A stretch of 64,000 nt of DNA from Chersky-840 sp036511675. GTDB lineage: Bacteria > Actinomycetota > Acidimicrobiia > Acidimicrobiales > UBA8190. The notes under the pieces were generated by a model. The model ran no database searches. It saw only the letters and a program-made list of their open reading frames with translations, and was not told where the DNA came from. The translations under genes were made by a program, and so were the position numbers. The stretch lies in the NCBI GenBank assembly GCA_036511675.1, contig DATCBU010000111.1, positions 1 to 64,000 on the forward strand, written 5' to 3'. Positions 32,855 to 42,267 of the stretch are shown in pieces. Within the stretch, counting starts at the first letter, position 1; each line of letters opens with the position of its first letter.

Positions 32855-34587
32855 CCCTCCTCGCCGACCGCCCGGTCACCCACGAGCACGAGCACGAGCA
32901 CCACGAGGGGCCCACGGGACTGCTCAAGTGGATGACCAGCACCGATCACAAGCTGATCGGCATGAACTACATGGTCACGTCGCTGGTCATGTTCTTCTTG
33001 GCCGGGATCATGGCGCTGTTGCTGCGGACCCAGCTGGCCAGCCCCGACAGCTCCTTCTTGAGCTTCCAGCAGTACAACGCGCTGTTCACCATGCACGGAA
33101 GCCTCATGCTGTACCTGTTCGCCGGTCCCTTCGCCTTCGGCGGGCTGGCCAACTACATCGTGCCGCTGCAGATCGGCGCCCCCGACATGGCCTTCCCGCG
33201 GCTCAACGCCTTGTCCTACTGGCTGTACCTCGGGGGCGCGATCACGATGCTCCTCGGCTTCCTCGTCGCCGGCGGGGCGGCCGCCTACGGGTGGGTGGCC
33301 TACGCACCGTTGTCGTCGGTGCAGTTCGCGCCGGGCTCGGCGCCTGACCTGTGGATCCTGGGGCTCGTCCTCACGGGCTTCTCGGCCATCTTCACCGGCG
33401 TCAACCTGGTGACGACGACGTTCTATCTCCGGGCCCCGGGCATGACCATGTTCCGGCTCCCCATCTTCACCTGGAACATGCTCGTCACCGCCATCCTGAT
33501 CCTCATCGCCTTCCCCATCCTGACCGCGGCCATGGTGCTGCTGTTCGCCGACCGCCACTTCGGGACCCATATCTATTCGACGGCCGGTGGTGGGGTGCCG
33601 GTGCTGTATCAGAACCTCTTCTGGTTCTTCGGCCATCCCGAGGTGTACATCCTGGCCTTGCCCTACTTCGGCATCGTGACCGACGTCATCCCGGTCTTCT
33701 CCAAGAAGCCCCTCTTCGGCTACAAGGGCATGGTCTTCGCCACCATGGCCATCGCCGCGCTGTCCACGGGGGTGTGGGCGCACCACATGTTCACCACCGG
33801 CGTGGTGCTCCTCCCCTTCTTCTCGCTCCTGTCCCTGCTCATCGCCGTGCCCACGGGCATCAAGTTCTTCAACTGGATCGGCACCATGTGGAGGGGCCAG
33901 CTGACCTTCACCACACCCATGCTGTTTTGCATCGGGTTCTTGTTCGCCTTCTTGATGGGCGGGCTCACCGGGGTCATGTTGGCGTCACCGCCCATCGACT
34001 TCGCCACCCACGACACCTACTTCGTCGTGGCCCACTTCCACCAGGTGCTGTTCGGCACCGCCGTGTACGCCGGGTTCGCAGGGCTGTACTACTGGTACCC
34101 GAAATTCTTCGGGCGCATGTACCGGGAATGGATGGGCAAGACGCACTTCTGGCTGCTGACCATCGGCTTCTGGGTGACCTTCATGCCCCAGTACGTCCTC
34201 GGGCTGTGGGGCATGCCCCGACGGGTGGCGTCGTACCCCGCCAACCTGGGTTGGCAGACGTTGAACGTGATTTCGACGATCGGCGCCTACCTCATCGGCA
34301 TCTCCTTCGTGTTCATGCTCGTGAACTTCTGGGTGTCGTGGCGCAAGCCTGTCCCCGCCGGGGACAACCCCTGGGACGCCCATACCCTGGAGTGGTTCGC
34401 CACCTCACCGCCCGTGCACCACAACTTCGAGAAACTCCCCCCCATCCGGTCCGAACGGCCCGTGTGGGACTACCACCACCCCGACGCGGTGACGATCGCG
34501 CACGGCAACGCGGCGACCAATGGCAACGGGCACGGACACCTCGACGGCAAGGCCGCGGTGGGTGCCGACGCCGACGAGAAGGCATAG
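32851..34587 (+). CDS. ctaD: Cytochrome c oxidase subunit I
   Basis: The 578-residue heme-copper oxidase catalytic subunit has about 12 membrane helices. WFFGHPEVYIL carries the CuB His and cross-linked Tyr, HHMFTTG the other two CuB histidines, and HDTYFVVAHFHQV the heme ligands. It reduces oxygen to water and pumps protons. The N-terminus has a His/Glu run (HEHEHEHHEG) and the C-terminal tail is rich in Gly, Asn and His, both unusual embellishments. It is translationally coupled to ctaC. Confidence 0.95.
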   Translation: MTLLADRPVTHEHEHEHHEGPTGLLKWMTSTDHKLIGMNYMVTSLVMFFLAGIMALLLRTQLASPDSSFLSFQQYNALFTMHGSLMLYLFAGPFAFGGLANYIVPLQIGAPDMAFPRLNALSYWLYLGGAITMLLGFLVAGGAAAYGWVAYAPLSSVQFAPGSAPDLWILGLVLTGFSAIFTGVNLVTTTFYLRAPGMTMFRLPIFTWNMLVTAILILIAFPILTAAMVLLFADRHFGTHIYSTAGGGVPVLYQNLFWFFGHPEVYILALPYFGIVTDVIPVFSKKPLFGYKGMVFATMAIAALSTGVWAHHMFTTGVVLLPFFSLLSLLIAVPTGIKFFNWIGTMWRGQLTFTTPMLFCIGFLFAFLMGGLTGVMLASPPIDFATHDTYFVVAHFHQVLFGTAVYAGFAGLYYWYPKFFGRMYREWMGKTHFWLLTIGFWVTFMPQYVLGLWGMPRRVASYPANLGWQTLNVISTIGAYLIGISFVFMLVNFWVSWRKPVPAGDNPWDAHTLEWFATSPPVHHNFEKLPPIRSERPVWDYHHPDAVTIAHGNAATNGNGHGHLDGKAAVGADADEKA

Positions 34588-34596
34588 GAGCCTGGC

Positions 34597-34989
34597 GTGC
34601 GCGTCGAAGCACTGTTCTTGCTCGGGGTGGCCGCCTTCTTCGGCCTGGTGGGCATCATCTACTGGTTCTGGGCCTACGAGCAGGGCGGCTTCGTCATGCT
34701 GGTGGGCACCACCATCCTGGGGTTCCTGCCCGGGAGCTACTACCTGTGGTGGTCGCGGCGCATGAAGCCGCGCCCCGAGGACCGGACCGACGCCACCTTG
34801 GAGGACGGGGCCGGCGTAATCGGCTCGTTCCCCTCCTCGAGCATCTGGCCCTTCGTGCTCGGCATGGGCCTGTTCCTCATGGTGCTGTCGATCGTGTTCG
34901 GGCTGTGGCTCATCGCCCCCGGGGGCGCCCTGGTGGTCTCCGCCGTGATCGGCGTGACGGCAGAGAGCCGACGGGGCGGGACCATCTGA
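34597..34989 (+). CDS. ctaF: Cytochrome c oxidase subunit IV (actinobacterial)
   Basis: The 130-residue membrane protein has four helices (7-27, 32-50, 80-100, 105-122) and the GSYYLWWSRRM pattern of actinobacterial CtaF. It is a small structural subunit of the oxidase. The GTG lies 9 bases after ctaD, with TAGGAG before it. A strong hairpin follows, so it ends the ctaCDF unit. Confidence 0.88.
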   Translation: MRVEALFLLGVAAFFGLVGIIYWFWAYEQGGFVMLVGTTILGFLPGSYYLWWSRRMKPRPEDRTDATLEDGAGVIGSFPSSSIWPFVLGMGLFLMVLSIVFGLWLIAPGGALVVSAVIGVTAESRRGGTI

Positions 34990-35001
34990 GAAACCCGGGC
35001 G

Positions 35002-35037
35002 GGCTCGGCACCGGGCCCCCATGCCCGGTGCCGAGCC
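35002..35037. terminator. Hairpin terminator after ctaF
   Basis: Bases 35002-35016 and 35023-35037 form a perfect 15-bp GC-rich stem with a 6-base loop, 13 bases after the ctaF stop. There is no T run, which is common for actinobacterial terminators. It may also insulate the convergent mannosyltransferase gene. Confidence 0.7.
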
Positions 35038-35156
35038 GGAGCCCGTGGATCACGGGTGCGTCGCCCGGATCCTGCCCCCTCGGGCAACCCGACCAGCGTC
35101 TGCCCCGGGGATCAACCGGCATCCACCGAGGTCCCAACAACGGGTCAACTGTCGGA

Positions 35157-36599
35157 TCAGGCCCCGTCGACGGGGAGCGCCACGGCGGCGTCGTGCACCG
35201 TCCGGAGCCACCAGGCGGTGCCCCCCACGACCACGAGCAGGCCCACCACCGTCGCCACGACATCGGCGGCGGTGGCGGTGACGTGGGCGGGGACGGTGGC
35301 GAAGCACGCCACCGAGGAGAGCACGAGGACGACCCGCCGGGACCACGCGTCGGACGCCAGGGCCAGGATCACGATCCCCCAGGTCTCGTACCAGGGCCAC
35401 ACCACGGGCCCGAGGAAGACCACGGCCAGCAGGCTCCACCCCAGGGCTCGGGGCACCCCGACACGGTCGGTCCTGGTCAGAAGGGCGCCCACGATCACCG
35501 CGGCGGCGAGCAGCGCCACGGCGCGGGCGGCCATGACCAGCCCGGGGGTGTGCATGCCGGCACCGACCCCGTGCACCACGTGGGCGAGGGCCAGGCCCAC
35601 CGCCGTGGCCGGGTCCAGCCACGAATTCACCTTGCCGGGGTCCGAGAGATTCCACAACCAGGCCCAGCCGAGCCCCGACGCCTCGGAGACCGCCGCCATC
35701 ACCACCCCGGCAACGGCGACCGACCCCATCACCGCCCGGGCCCGCCGGCGCCCGAGGGCGCCGGCGCCCGCCCATTCCCAGCCGATGAAGAGCACCCCGA
35801 GGAGCGCCGGGACCTTGACCTCGGCGCCGAGCGCGCACAGCACGATGCCGAGCACGGGATGGCCGCGTCGCGCCAGGGCCACGCCGGCCACCAGCAGGCC
35901 GAGCATGAGCGCGTCGTTGTGCATGGCGCCGACGAGCGACACCAACACCAGGGGGTTGAGCACGGCCAGCGCGAACGCGCCGGCGCCGTCGCGCCCGTAC
36001 GACCGGGCCAGGGCCGGCACCGACACGGCGATGAGCACCACGCCGAGGAGAGCCACCAGCCGGTAGCCCTCCAAGACGCCGAAGACACTGCCCGACACGT
36101 GCGCGTTCGCCCTGGCGATGTCGAAGAAGAACGGACCGTACGGCGCATGGGCGTGGCGCCACAGGGGATCGGCCAACTGGTAGAACGTCGACCCCCGTAC
36201 CGATTGCAGTCCGTGGGCATAGGGATTGACGCCGCCCGAGACCAGCTCTCCCTCGGCCCCGTAGGTGTAGACGTCGCGACTGAACAGCGGCGGGGCCACG
36301 ACCAGCGGCACCACCCACAGGACCAGGACGCCGGACAGGTGACGCAGGGGTGGGGGGCCGTGGGGAACCGGGAAGATGACGAGGCGGTACCACGCCCCCA
36401 GCAGCACGATCATCCCCCCGTACACAACCGCCATCCCCACCAGCTCGTGGGGGCCGGGCGCCGACCCGGGGGCGGGAATGCCGAAGATCCACGCGCCGGG
36501 GAGCTTCGAGGTGAAGGGCGAGCTCGGCAACGACGCCCCCAGCACCACCAGAGCCATGCCCAGGAAACCGACGATGGCGGCGCCGACCGTGCGGCGCAT
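35157..36599 (-). CDS. GT-C polyprenol-phosphate-dependent mannosyltransferase (MptB-like)
   Basis: The 480-residue protein has about 12 membrane helices and the GT-C loop FSRDVYTYGAEGELVSGG followed by NPYAHG, typical of MptA/MptB alpha-1,6-mannosyltransferases that use polyprenyl-phosphomannose to build lipomannan-type chains. A second conserved loop, HAPYGPFF, follows. The acidic Asp of the first loop is the presumed catalytic residue. It lies 19 bases after the PhyH-type gene on the same strand. Its place between the two oxidase blocks is unusual. Confidence 0.78.
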   Translation of the reverse strand: MRRTVGAAIVGFLGMALVVLGASLPSSPFTSKLPGAWIFGIPAPGSAPGPHELVGMAVVYGGMIVLLGAWYRLVIFPVPHGPPPLRHLSGVLVLWVVPLVVAPPLFSRDVYTYGAEGELVSGGVNPYAHGLQSVRGSTFYQLADPLWRHAHAPYGPFFFDIARANAHVSGSVFGVLEGYRLVALLGVVLIAVSVPALARSYGRDGAGAFALAVLNPLVLVSLVGAMHNDALMLGLLVAGVALARRGHPVLGIVLCALGAEVKVPALLGVLFIGWEWAGAGALGRRRARAVMGSVAVAGVVMAAVSEASGLGWAWLWNLSDPGKVNSWLDPATAVGLALAHVVHGVGAGMHTPGLVMAARAVALLAAAVIVGALLTRTDRVGVPRALGWSLLAVVFLGPVVWPWYETWGIVILALASDAWSRRVVLVLSSVACFATVPAHVTATAADVVATVVGLLVVVGGTAWWLRTVHDAAVALPVDGA

Positions 36600-36618
36600 C
36601 TCCGGGGAAGAGGCGGCG

Positions 36619-37845
36619 CTAGCCGCGCACGGTGCTCGGGGGCTGCGACACCGTCGTGGCGGCGGACTCGCGCACGTCCCGAAGACGCCGGCGCGCCTCG
36701 GCGGCGGCGTCGGGTCGCAGCGGCGGCAGGCGGAAACCCGTGTACATCACGCGTCGCTCGCGCGTCACGGGGGGCTGGGCCATGTGCAGCGTGCAGCTGA
36801 GGTGCACGGTGACATCGCCGGTGTCGGTGGGCAGGTCCAGCACCGGGAGGGTGTTGTCGCGGCGCAGGAAGGCCGGCCACACCAGGACTCGGTGGCTCCC
36901 GGCCACCACCCGCAGCTGACCCGAGGTGGCGTCGGCGCCCGTGACCGAGATGCCGACGGTCAGCGAGCAGCATTCGTAGCTGTGGCGGCCGAGGGAGCAG
37001 TCCTTGTGCCAGGGGACGTCGGAGATGCCCTCCACCACGCCGATCGGCTTCACCAGCGCCTCCAGGGCGTTGGCGTCCATGCCACCCCCCTGATGACGGT
37101 CGCCGGTGATCGCACCCAGGCGGGCCAGGCGCCCGTCGGTCATGAGGGAGGCGGCGGTGCCCGACATGGCATCGAAGCCCTGCATGCGCACCAGCCGGTC
37201 GGTCCCGTCGTCGGTCCGGGCCCACCACGACCGCCCGTCGCCAGGGAAATAGGTCGGCGCAGCGCGGTCCATGTCGGCGGAGACGGCGGCCATCTCGTCC
37301 TCGGTGAACACCCCGGCCACATGCAGGAACCCGGCCTGGCCCAGGAACCGCTCCATGTCCTCGTCGCCGTCGTCCCACCCGAACCGGCGCCCGAGGTCCA
37401 AGGGCGCGCCCCCCAGGTCTTCGAACACCATCGCCCCCGCCACGTGCGGGGCGACATCGTCCAGCGCGCCCCGCAGCACCAGCCACCAATCCAGAAGGCG
37501 CTCGAGCCGCCCCGAGAGGGCCAGAGCCCCGCTCGAGAACCACCCCATCGGGGTGACCTGGTCGGCCACGAGATCGGCGAGCTGTGCGGCTTCGAGCCGG
37601 AGGTGCAGGGCACCGTCGCCGGCGCTGGCACCGCGTCGCACGACGAAGCCCCCCGCTCCCGCTTCCACCGTCCAGCTGTCCCCGTCCACCTCGACCTGCA
37701 GGGGTGGGAGCCGCAGGACGGTGCGGGCCTCGGCCAGCAGGGGCTCGGCCGCGTCGAGGGCGGCGGGCAGCTCGGTGTCGAAGAACCGGGCCGGGTCGAC
37801 CACCTCGGTCTCCCCGTCGACCCGCGTGCGCACGTCCACACTCAC
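36619..37845 (-). CDS. SCP2-like domain fused to a phytanoyl-CoA dioxygenase-like domain
   Basis: The 408-residue protein joins an SCP2-like lipid-binding domain (about residues 45-130) to a PhyH-type Fe(II)/2-oxoglutarate oxygenase domain (165-385). The iron ligands are visible: H280 and D282 in WHKDC, and H348 in VHLSCTLH. An Arg further on (about 363-365) could bind 2-oxoglutarate. A lipid substrate held by the SCP2 part and hydroxylated by the other is likely. A TACGGT element 8 bases before the GTG implies leaderless transcription. Confidence 0.82.
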   Translation of the reverse strand: MSVDVRTRVDGETEVVDPARFFDTELPAALDAAEPLLAEARTVLRLPPLQVEVDGDSWTVEAGAGGFVVRRGASAGDGALHLRLEAAQLADLVADQVTPMGWFSSGALALSGRLERLLDWWLVLRGALDDVAPHVAGAMVFEDLGGAPLDLGRRFGWDDGDEDMERFLGQAGFLHVAGVFTEDEMAAVSADMDRAAPTYFPGDGRSWWARTDDGTDRLVRMQGFDAMSGTAASLMTDGRLARLGAITGDRHQGGGMDANALEALVKPIGVVEGISDVPWHKDCSLGRHSYECCSLTVGISVTGADATSGQLRVVAGSHRVLVWPAFLRRDNTLPVLDLPTDTGDVTVHLSCTLHMAQPPVTRERRVMYTGFRLPPLRPDAAAEARRRLRDVRESAATTVSQPPSTVRG

Positions 37846-37853
37846 GGGACGTC

Positions 37854-37859
37854 ACCGTA
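37854..37859 (-). promoter_or_regulatory. -10 element (TACGGT) for the SCP2-PhyH gene
   Basis: The minus-strand TACGGT is separated by 8 bases from the GTG at 37845 and no ribosome site intervenes. It lies in the 28-base gap after the DUF3052 gene. Confidence 0.45.
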
Positions 37860-37873
37860 CTGTCCCCACCGGG

Positions 37874-38317
37874 TCAGCGTCTCGAGCGCGCCCCCAGTCC
37901 GGCCCGGACCTCCCGGCGCCAGACGAAGCGCAGACCCGACCAGTCCTCGCCCACCGCCGCCACCTTGACGTCGACGAGCCCGGTGGGCAGCACCGCCTCG
38001 CGCAGAAGGTTCTCGGTGACGTCACTGTCGTGGCCGGCGGCCCGGCGCGGCCACACCAGCCACAGCGCGTCCTCGCTCCCGAGGACCGGCGCCACCCGGG
38101 TGACGAGGTCCTCGAGCTCGGCGGCTCGCCGGACGAAGGCGATGACGACCTCGGCCCCCGAGGCCAGGGTGCGTCGCATCGTGGCTCCATCGGGCAGGTC
38201 GGGCACCGTCCAACCCCGGGGGGCACCCACCAGGGCCACCACGTCGCCGGGGCGGACCCCGAGCTTCTTGGCCAGCGGCGTCCCCGAGTAGCCGCCCGGG
38301 CCCGTCGACGGGCTCAA
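37874..38317 (-). CDS. DUF3052 family protein
   Basis: The 147-residue protein starts with GYSGTPLAKKLGVRPGDVVALVGAP, the signature of DUF3052, a small cytoplasmic family common in actinobacteria with no agreed function. It begins at a TTG overlapping the stop of the upstream GNAT gene (TTGA). It is the last gene in the run that starts with ctaE and qcrCAB, though a role in respiration is not implied. Confidence 0.75.
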   Translation of the reverse strand: MSPSTGPGGYSGTPLAKKLGVRPGDVVALVGAPRGWTVPDLPDGATMRRTLASGAEVVIAFVRRAAELEDLVTRVAPVLGSEDALWLVWPRRAAGHDSDVTENLLREAVLPTGLVDVKVAAVGEDWSGLRFVWRREVRAGLGARSRR

Positions 38318-38802
38318 GGGCCCGGAGCCGGGTCCCAGCGGCGCCGGCGCAGGGCGAGCCCGGTGTTGCCCTCCCAGAATCCCTCGGACCGGTACAACGC
38401 TCTCCCGTCGGGCGAGGCGTGCAGCTCGACGTTGTCGACGCCCTGGGACTCGAACCACTCGAGCAAGCCCCGCAGCACGGCCCGTCCCAGACCGCGCCGA
38501 CGGAAGTCGGGCTCCGTCGACATCCACTGGATGTAGCCCACCCGGGCGCTGGCGTGGGCCGGGTTCGGCAGTCGGGGCGAGATCACACCGGCCCCGCACG
38601 CCACCAGTCGCCCCGGCGCACCGGGGTCCTCGGCCACCACCACGGTGAGATCGGCACCGAGACGGCTGAGCACCGTGGCTCGGGCCGAGGAACGCCACTG
38701 CTCCCAGGTGTGCTCGTCGAAGTCCAAGCCCAACGACCGGTACATCATCTCCGCCAGACGGGCGACCTCACCGGCGTCGTCGGGACGCGCCGAGCGGACC
38801 AA
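38314..38802 (-). CDS. GNAT acetyltransferase
   Basis: The 162-residue protein has a compact GNAT domain: VRSARPDDAGEVARLAEMMY at the N-terminus, IQWMSTEPDFRRRGLGRAVL with the acetyl-CoA loop RRRGLG near residue 100, and VELHASPDGRALYRSEGF. The acceptor is unknown. The TTG start is 9 bases after qcrB, so it is probably co-transcribed with the bc1 genes. Confidence 0.78.
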   Translation of the reverse strand: MVRSARPDDAGEVARLAEMMYRSLGLDFDEHTWEQWRSSARATVLSRLGADLTVVVAEDPGAPGRLVACGAGVISPRLPNPAHASARVGYIQWMSTEPDFRRRGLGRAVLRGLLEWFESQGVDNVELHASPDGRALYRSEGFWEGNTGLALRRRRWDPAPGP

Positions 38803-38811
38803 CGAGGTCTC

Positions 38812-40386
38812 TCAGCGACGGGGGATGCGGCGCACGCCCGAGGAGCCCGCCTCGACCGGATCGAGCTCGCCGTTGAGCTCGATGCGCGCCGGCACCGGGG
38901 CTGGAACGAGCTCCTCGTGATCGTCCTCGTCCCCGGGCCTGGGCGCGGTCGAGACACTCTCGTACTCACCCTGCGCGGACCGGGTGATGACCACGGCACG
39001 CTTGCGCCGACCGATGCCGGGCACACCCGACATCTCCTTGCACAGGTAGTAGGCGAATACCCCGGCGGCCGAGGGGATGATGAAGACGGTGAAGCGGAAG
39101 AACCACAGGACCTCGTTCAGCGAGATCTTGAAGAAGTTGGCCAGCACGTCGGTCGAGCTCGCCGCGAACAGCACGAAGAAGAAGGTCAACGAGGCCACGC
39201 CGATAGCGGTGCGCCTCGGCTTGTCGCGGGGCCGGTCGAGGAGGTTGTGCTCGGCCCGGTCCCCGGTCACCTTGGCTTCGACGAAGGGCCACACATAGAA
39301 GAGGTTGAAGCAGAGGCCAGGGAAGAGCACGGCCGGGAACAGGATCACGAAGGGGATGGTGTGGCCCCACAGCGTCCAGGAGATGGGCGGCATGATGCGC
39401 AGGGCCCCGTCGAGCCAGCCCATGTACCAGTCGGGCTGGACGGCGTAGCTGATCTTGTACGGCTCGTACTGGCCGAACTGCCAGATGGGGTTGATCTGGG
39501 CCAGCCCTCCCAGGGCCCACAGCACCCCCGTGGTGACGAACATGAACCCCGTCGTCTTGGCGATGAACGTCGGGTACATGGGCGAGCCCACCACGTTCTT
39601 CTCGGTGCGGCCGTGCCCGGGGAATTGCGTGTGCTTCTGGCGCACCAGCAATCCGAGGTGGCCGGCGAGGAGCCCGAAGATGATAAGGGGGACGACGAGC
39701 ACGTGCAGGATGAACAGGCGCGGGATGATCGAGCCGTCCCCGGGGAAATTCCCCCCGAACAGGAACGTGGCCAGGTACGAGCCCACCAGCGGGATCGACA
39801 GCACGATCGAGAACATGATGCGCAGGCCCGTCCCCGACACGAGGTCGTCGGGGAGCGAGTACCCGATGAACCCGTTGGTCAGGGCCAGGATCAGCAGCGT
39901 GATCCCGATCATCCAGTTGAGCTCGCGCGGCTTGCGGAACGCCCCGGTGAAGAAGATCCGGCACATGTGCACCGCGATCGAGCCCACGAACACGTCCGCG
40001 GCCCAGTGGTGCATCTGCCGGATCACGAGACCGCTGCGCACCCCGAAGGACAGGTTCACCGTCGACTCGAACGCGGCGGACACCCTCGCCCCCCGCAGCG
40101 GCACGTAGGGGCCGGAGTAGATGAGCTCCTTGGCCGAGGGGATGAAGTACAGGCTGACGAAGATGCCCGTGGCGATGAGCACCACGAACGAATAGAGGGC
40201 GATCTCCCCGAGGAGGAAGGACCAGTGGTCGGGGAAGATCTTGTCGAGCAGGGTGCGCCCGCCCTTGGCCACACCCAGGCGCTCGTCCAGCCAGCGCACT
40301 CCGGCGACGACGGGGTCGGGCTTGTTGGCCGTCTTGCCGTGGCGGCCCCGGGGGCGACCCCGAGGCCGGGACGTGATGGCGCTCAT
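38812..40386 (-). CDS. qcrB: Cytochrome b subunit of the bc1 complex
   Basis: The 524-residue subunit has about nine membrane helices and the heme b ligands in RQMHHWAAD and HMCRIFF (first pair) and in LHVLVVPL and GHLGLL (second pair). The quinol-site segment normally reading PEW is represented by QPDWYMG, as in other actinobacteria. Basic N- and acidic C-terminal tails extend it. It oxidises menaquinol within the bcc-aa3 supercomplex. Its ATG overlaps the qcrA stop. Confidence 0.94.
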   Translation of the reverse strand: MSAITSRPRGRPRGRHGKTANKPDPVVAGVRWLDERLGVAKGGRTLLDKIFPDHWSFLLGEIALYSFVVLIATGIFVSLYFIPSAKELIYSGPYVPLRGARVSAAFESTVNLSFGVRSGLVIRQMHHWAADVFVGSIAVHMCRIFFTGAFRKPRELNWMIGITLLILALTNGFIGYSLPDDLVSGTGLRIMFSIVLSIPLVGSYLATFLFGGNFPGDGSIIPRLFILHVLVVPLIIFGLLAGHLGLLVRQKHTQFPGHGRTEKNVVGSPMYPTFIAKTTGFMFVTTGVLWALGGLAQINPIWQFGQYEPYKISYAVQPDWYMGWLDGALRIMPPISWTLWGHTIPFVILFPAVLFPGLCFNLFYVWPFVEAKVTGDRAEHNLLDRPRDKPRRTAIGVASLTFFFVLFAASSTDVLANFFKISLNEVLWFFRFTVFIIPSAAGVFAYYLCKEMSGVPGIGRRKRAVVITRSAQGEYESVSTAPRPGDEDDHEELVPAPVPARIELNGELDPVEAGSSGVRRIPRR

Positions 40387-41339
40387 GACCGCTCCCAAAA
40401 TCCGGGCCCCACGGGCTGGTCGTAGCCGGCCTGCGCCACCAGGTACCCGGCGCTGTCGATCATGAGGGGCAGCTGCGGCAGGGGACGCGGGGCTGGGCCG
40501 AACACCGGGTTGGCTCCCGTCAGGATGTGGAACAAGGACTGGTGGCACGGGCACAGCAACTCCTGCAGCGCCTCTTCGTACAGACCGACGGGGCACCCGG
40601 CGTGGGTGCACAGCTTGGAGTACGCCAGGTATCCCTTGGGACCCCACGTCTCGCGGCCGGGCAGCGTCACGATGTCGCTGTCCGTCGCTCGAACCAACAT
40701 GGTCTGGCTCACCGACGAGCCGGCGAAGCCCTCGGGGAACACCGTGAGCGACCCGCCCACCTCGAGGTCGGCCTGGTGGATGCGGTTGCCGTCGAGGTCG
40801 ACGATATGGGAGCCCTGGCGCCAGTCGGTGGTGTCGAAGGTCTTCTTGGGCTGCGGCCCCAGTGAGCGCAGCAGAGGGAAGGTGAGCACCACGCCCATCA
40901 CTCCGGCGCCGGCGCCGAGGATGGTCCCCAGGAACCCTCGGCGGCGGAAGATCATCTTGCCCCGGTCCTCGATGGCGGCCGCCATGGCCTCGACCTCGGT
41001 GTCGGTCGAGGCCAGCGTGTGGCGCTCCTCGACGAAGGGGCCCTGCGGCAGCAGGTACTTGCCCCAGGCGGAGAGACCGAATCCGAAGGCGATGAACCCG
41101 ACGCCGCCGAACACCGCTTCCCACTGGGTCTGGCCGCCGACCCAGTACAACCCGCCGTAGGCACAGAACCCGGCCACGCCGAGCAGCAGCAGGAGCGCGA
41201 TGAGCATCTCGGCGCGCCGCGGGTCCTTGGCATAGGGCTGGAGATGGGGGTCGTCGAACTTCGTGAGGGGCACGCCGGCGGGAGCACCGTTGCCCGCGGT
41301 GACGTCCGCGCCCGGAGCGATGTCGGTGTGGTCGGTCAC
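40383..41339 (-). CDS. qcrA: Rieske iron-sulfur subunit of the bc1 complex
   Basis: The 318-residue protein has three membrane helices in its first 165 residues, as actinobacterial QcrA does, and a C-terminal Rieske domain. The [2Fe-2S] ligands are in CTHAGCPVG and CPCHQSLF. The third helix is preceded by FRRRGFLGTILGAG, a twin-arginine-like motif used for Tat export of the Rieske domain. The GTG overlaps the qcrC stop. Confidence 0.94.
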   Translation of the reverse strand: MTDHTDIAPGADVTAGNGAPAGVPLTKFDDPHLQPYAKDPRRAEMLIALLLLLGVAGFCAYGGLYWVGGQTQWEAVFGGVGFIAFGFGLSAWGKYLLPQGPFVEERHTLASTDTEVEAMAAAIEDRGKMIFRRRGFLGTILGAGAGVMGVVLTFPLLRSLGPQPKKTFDTTDWRQGSHIVDLDGNRIHQADLEVGGSLTVFPEGFAGSSVSQTMLVRATDSDIVTLPGRETWGPKGYLAYSKLCTHAGCPVGLYEEALQELLCPCHQSLFHILTGANPVFGPAPRPLPQLPLMIDSAGYLVAQAGYDQPVGPGFWERS

Positions 41340-42247
41340 TTGCGGTCTCCGAGCCAGAACGCCACCAGCATGATCCCACCCACCCCGAAGAGCAACCCGA
41401 TGAACCCTTCGGCCACGGGCCCGATGCCCCCGAGCCCCAGGCCGCCCTGGTTGACGGGGTGCTGGATGGTCATCGTGACGTACTTGACGATGTCGGTCAC
41501 CTGTTGGTCGGTGAGGTTGCGGGGGCCGAAATGCGGCATCAGGGTCGGGCCCGTGCGGATGGCCTCGGCGATCTGGCGGGGGTAGATCTTGTGCAGCGAC
41601 GGCGCCTGGAACCCGTTGGACAGCGCGTCACCGGCTCCGGTGATGGTGTGGCACCCCGCACAGTTGAGGACGAACAGGGAGTTGCCCTCGACCAGGTTGC
41701 CGGCGGGCAGGTCGACGGTGGGAATGCCCGAGGGATAGTCGGGAGCGGCGGGCGCGAGCGAATTCACGAAGGCCACGATCTGCAACGTCTGCTTCCGGTC
41801 GAAGCGCGCCGGCTTCTGGACCGGCTGGGCGGTGGCCACCGCCAGGGGCATGCGGCCCGTCGACACCCAGAAGTCGACGGTGGCGGGCCCGAGCCCCTGG
41901 AGATTCGGTCCTCGGGAGCTCCCCGAGGCATCGGCGCCGTGGCAGCTGGAGCAGTTCAACTCGAACAGGGACTGGCCGGGTGCGATGTAGGAGGCGGGCG
42001 GCAGGTGGTACTTGATGATGGCGCTTCCGGCGCCCGTGGCCGACTTCAACGCCGCCTTGGCCACGGGCGCGGCGGTGGTCGCCGTCGTGGCCGGGACGGT
42101 GGTGGGCGGCGCCGTCGTGGCCGGCGCGGTGGGAGGAGGCGTGGCCGCCTGGGAGACGGCCGTACCCGACGTCAGCAACCCGACGACCGCCGCCCCTGCC
42201 ACCAGCAGTCCCGGCAACAGCGAGCGCGCTCGGAGCCTTGTGTGCAT
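41336..42247 (-). CDS. qcrC: Diheme cytochrome c subunit of the bc1 complex
   Basis: The 303-residue protein has an N-terminal signal, a Thr/Pro/Ala-rich linker, two cytochrome c domains with CSSCH and CAGCH, and a C-terminal membrane helix (about 273-297). This is the fused diheme QcrC that passes electrons straight to CuA of CtaC, so no soluble cytochrome c is needed. The ATG at 42247 gives a normal signal peptide. Confidence 0.94.
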   Translation of the reverse strand: MHTRLRARSLLPGLLVAGAAVVGLLTSGTAVSQAATPPPTAPATTAPPTTVPATTATTAAPVAKAALKSATGAGSAIIKYHLPPASYIAPGQSLFELNCSSCHGADASGSSRGPNLQGLGPATVDFWVSTGRMPLAVATAQPVQKPARFDRKQTLQIVAFVNSLAPAAPDYPSGIPTVDLPAGNLVEGNSLFVLNCAGCHTITGAGDALSNGFQAPSLHKIYPRQIAEAIRTGPTLMPHFGPRNLTDQQVTDIVKYVTMTIQHPVNQGGLGLGGIGPVAEGFIGLLFGVGGIMLVAFWLGDRK

Positions 42248-42267
42248 GTCCTCGCAGCCCCGGGAGC

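Noticed and set aside
33351..36800. A 1149-codon open frame on the plus strand across ctaD, ctaF and the mannosyltransferase gene
   Set aside because: It overlaps conserved genes in other frames, and its translation is rich in Arg, Pro, His and Gly with no domain. Long chance frames are expected at this GC content.
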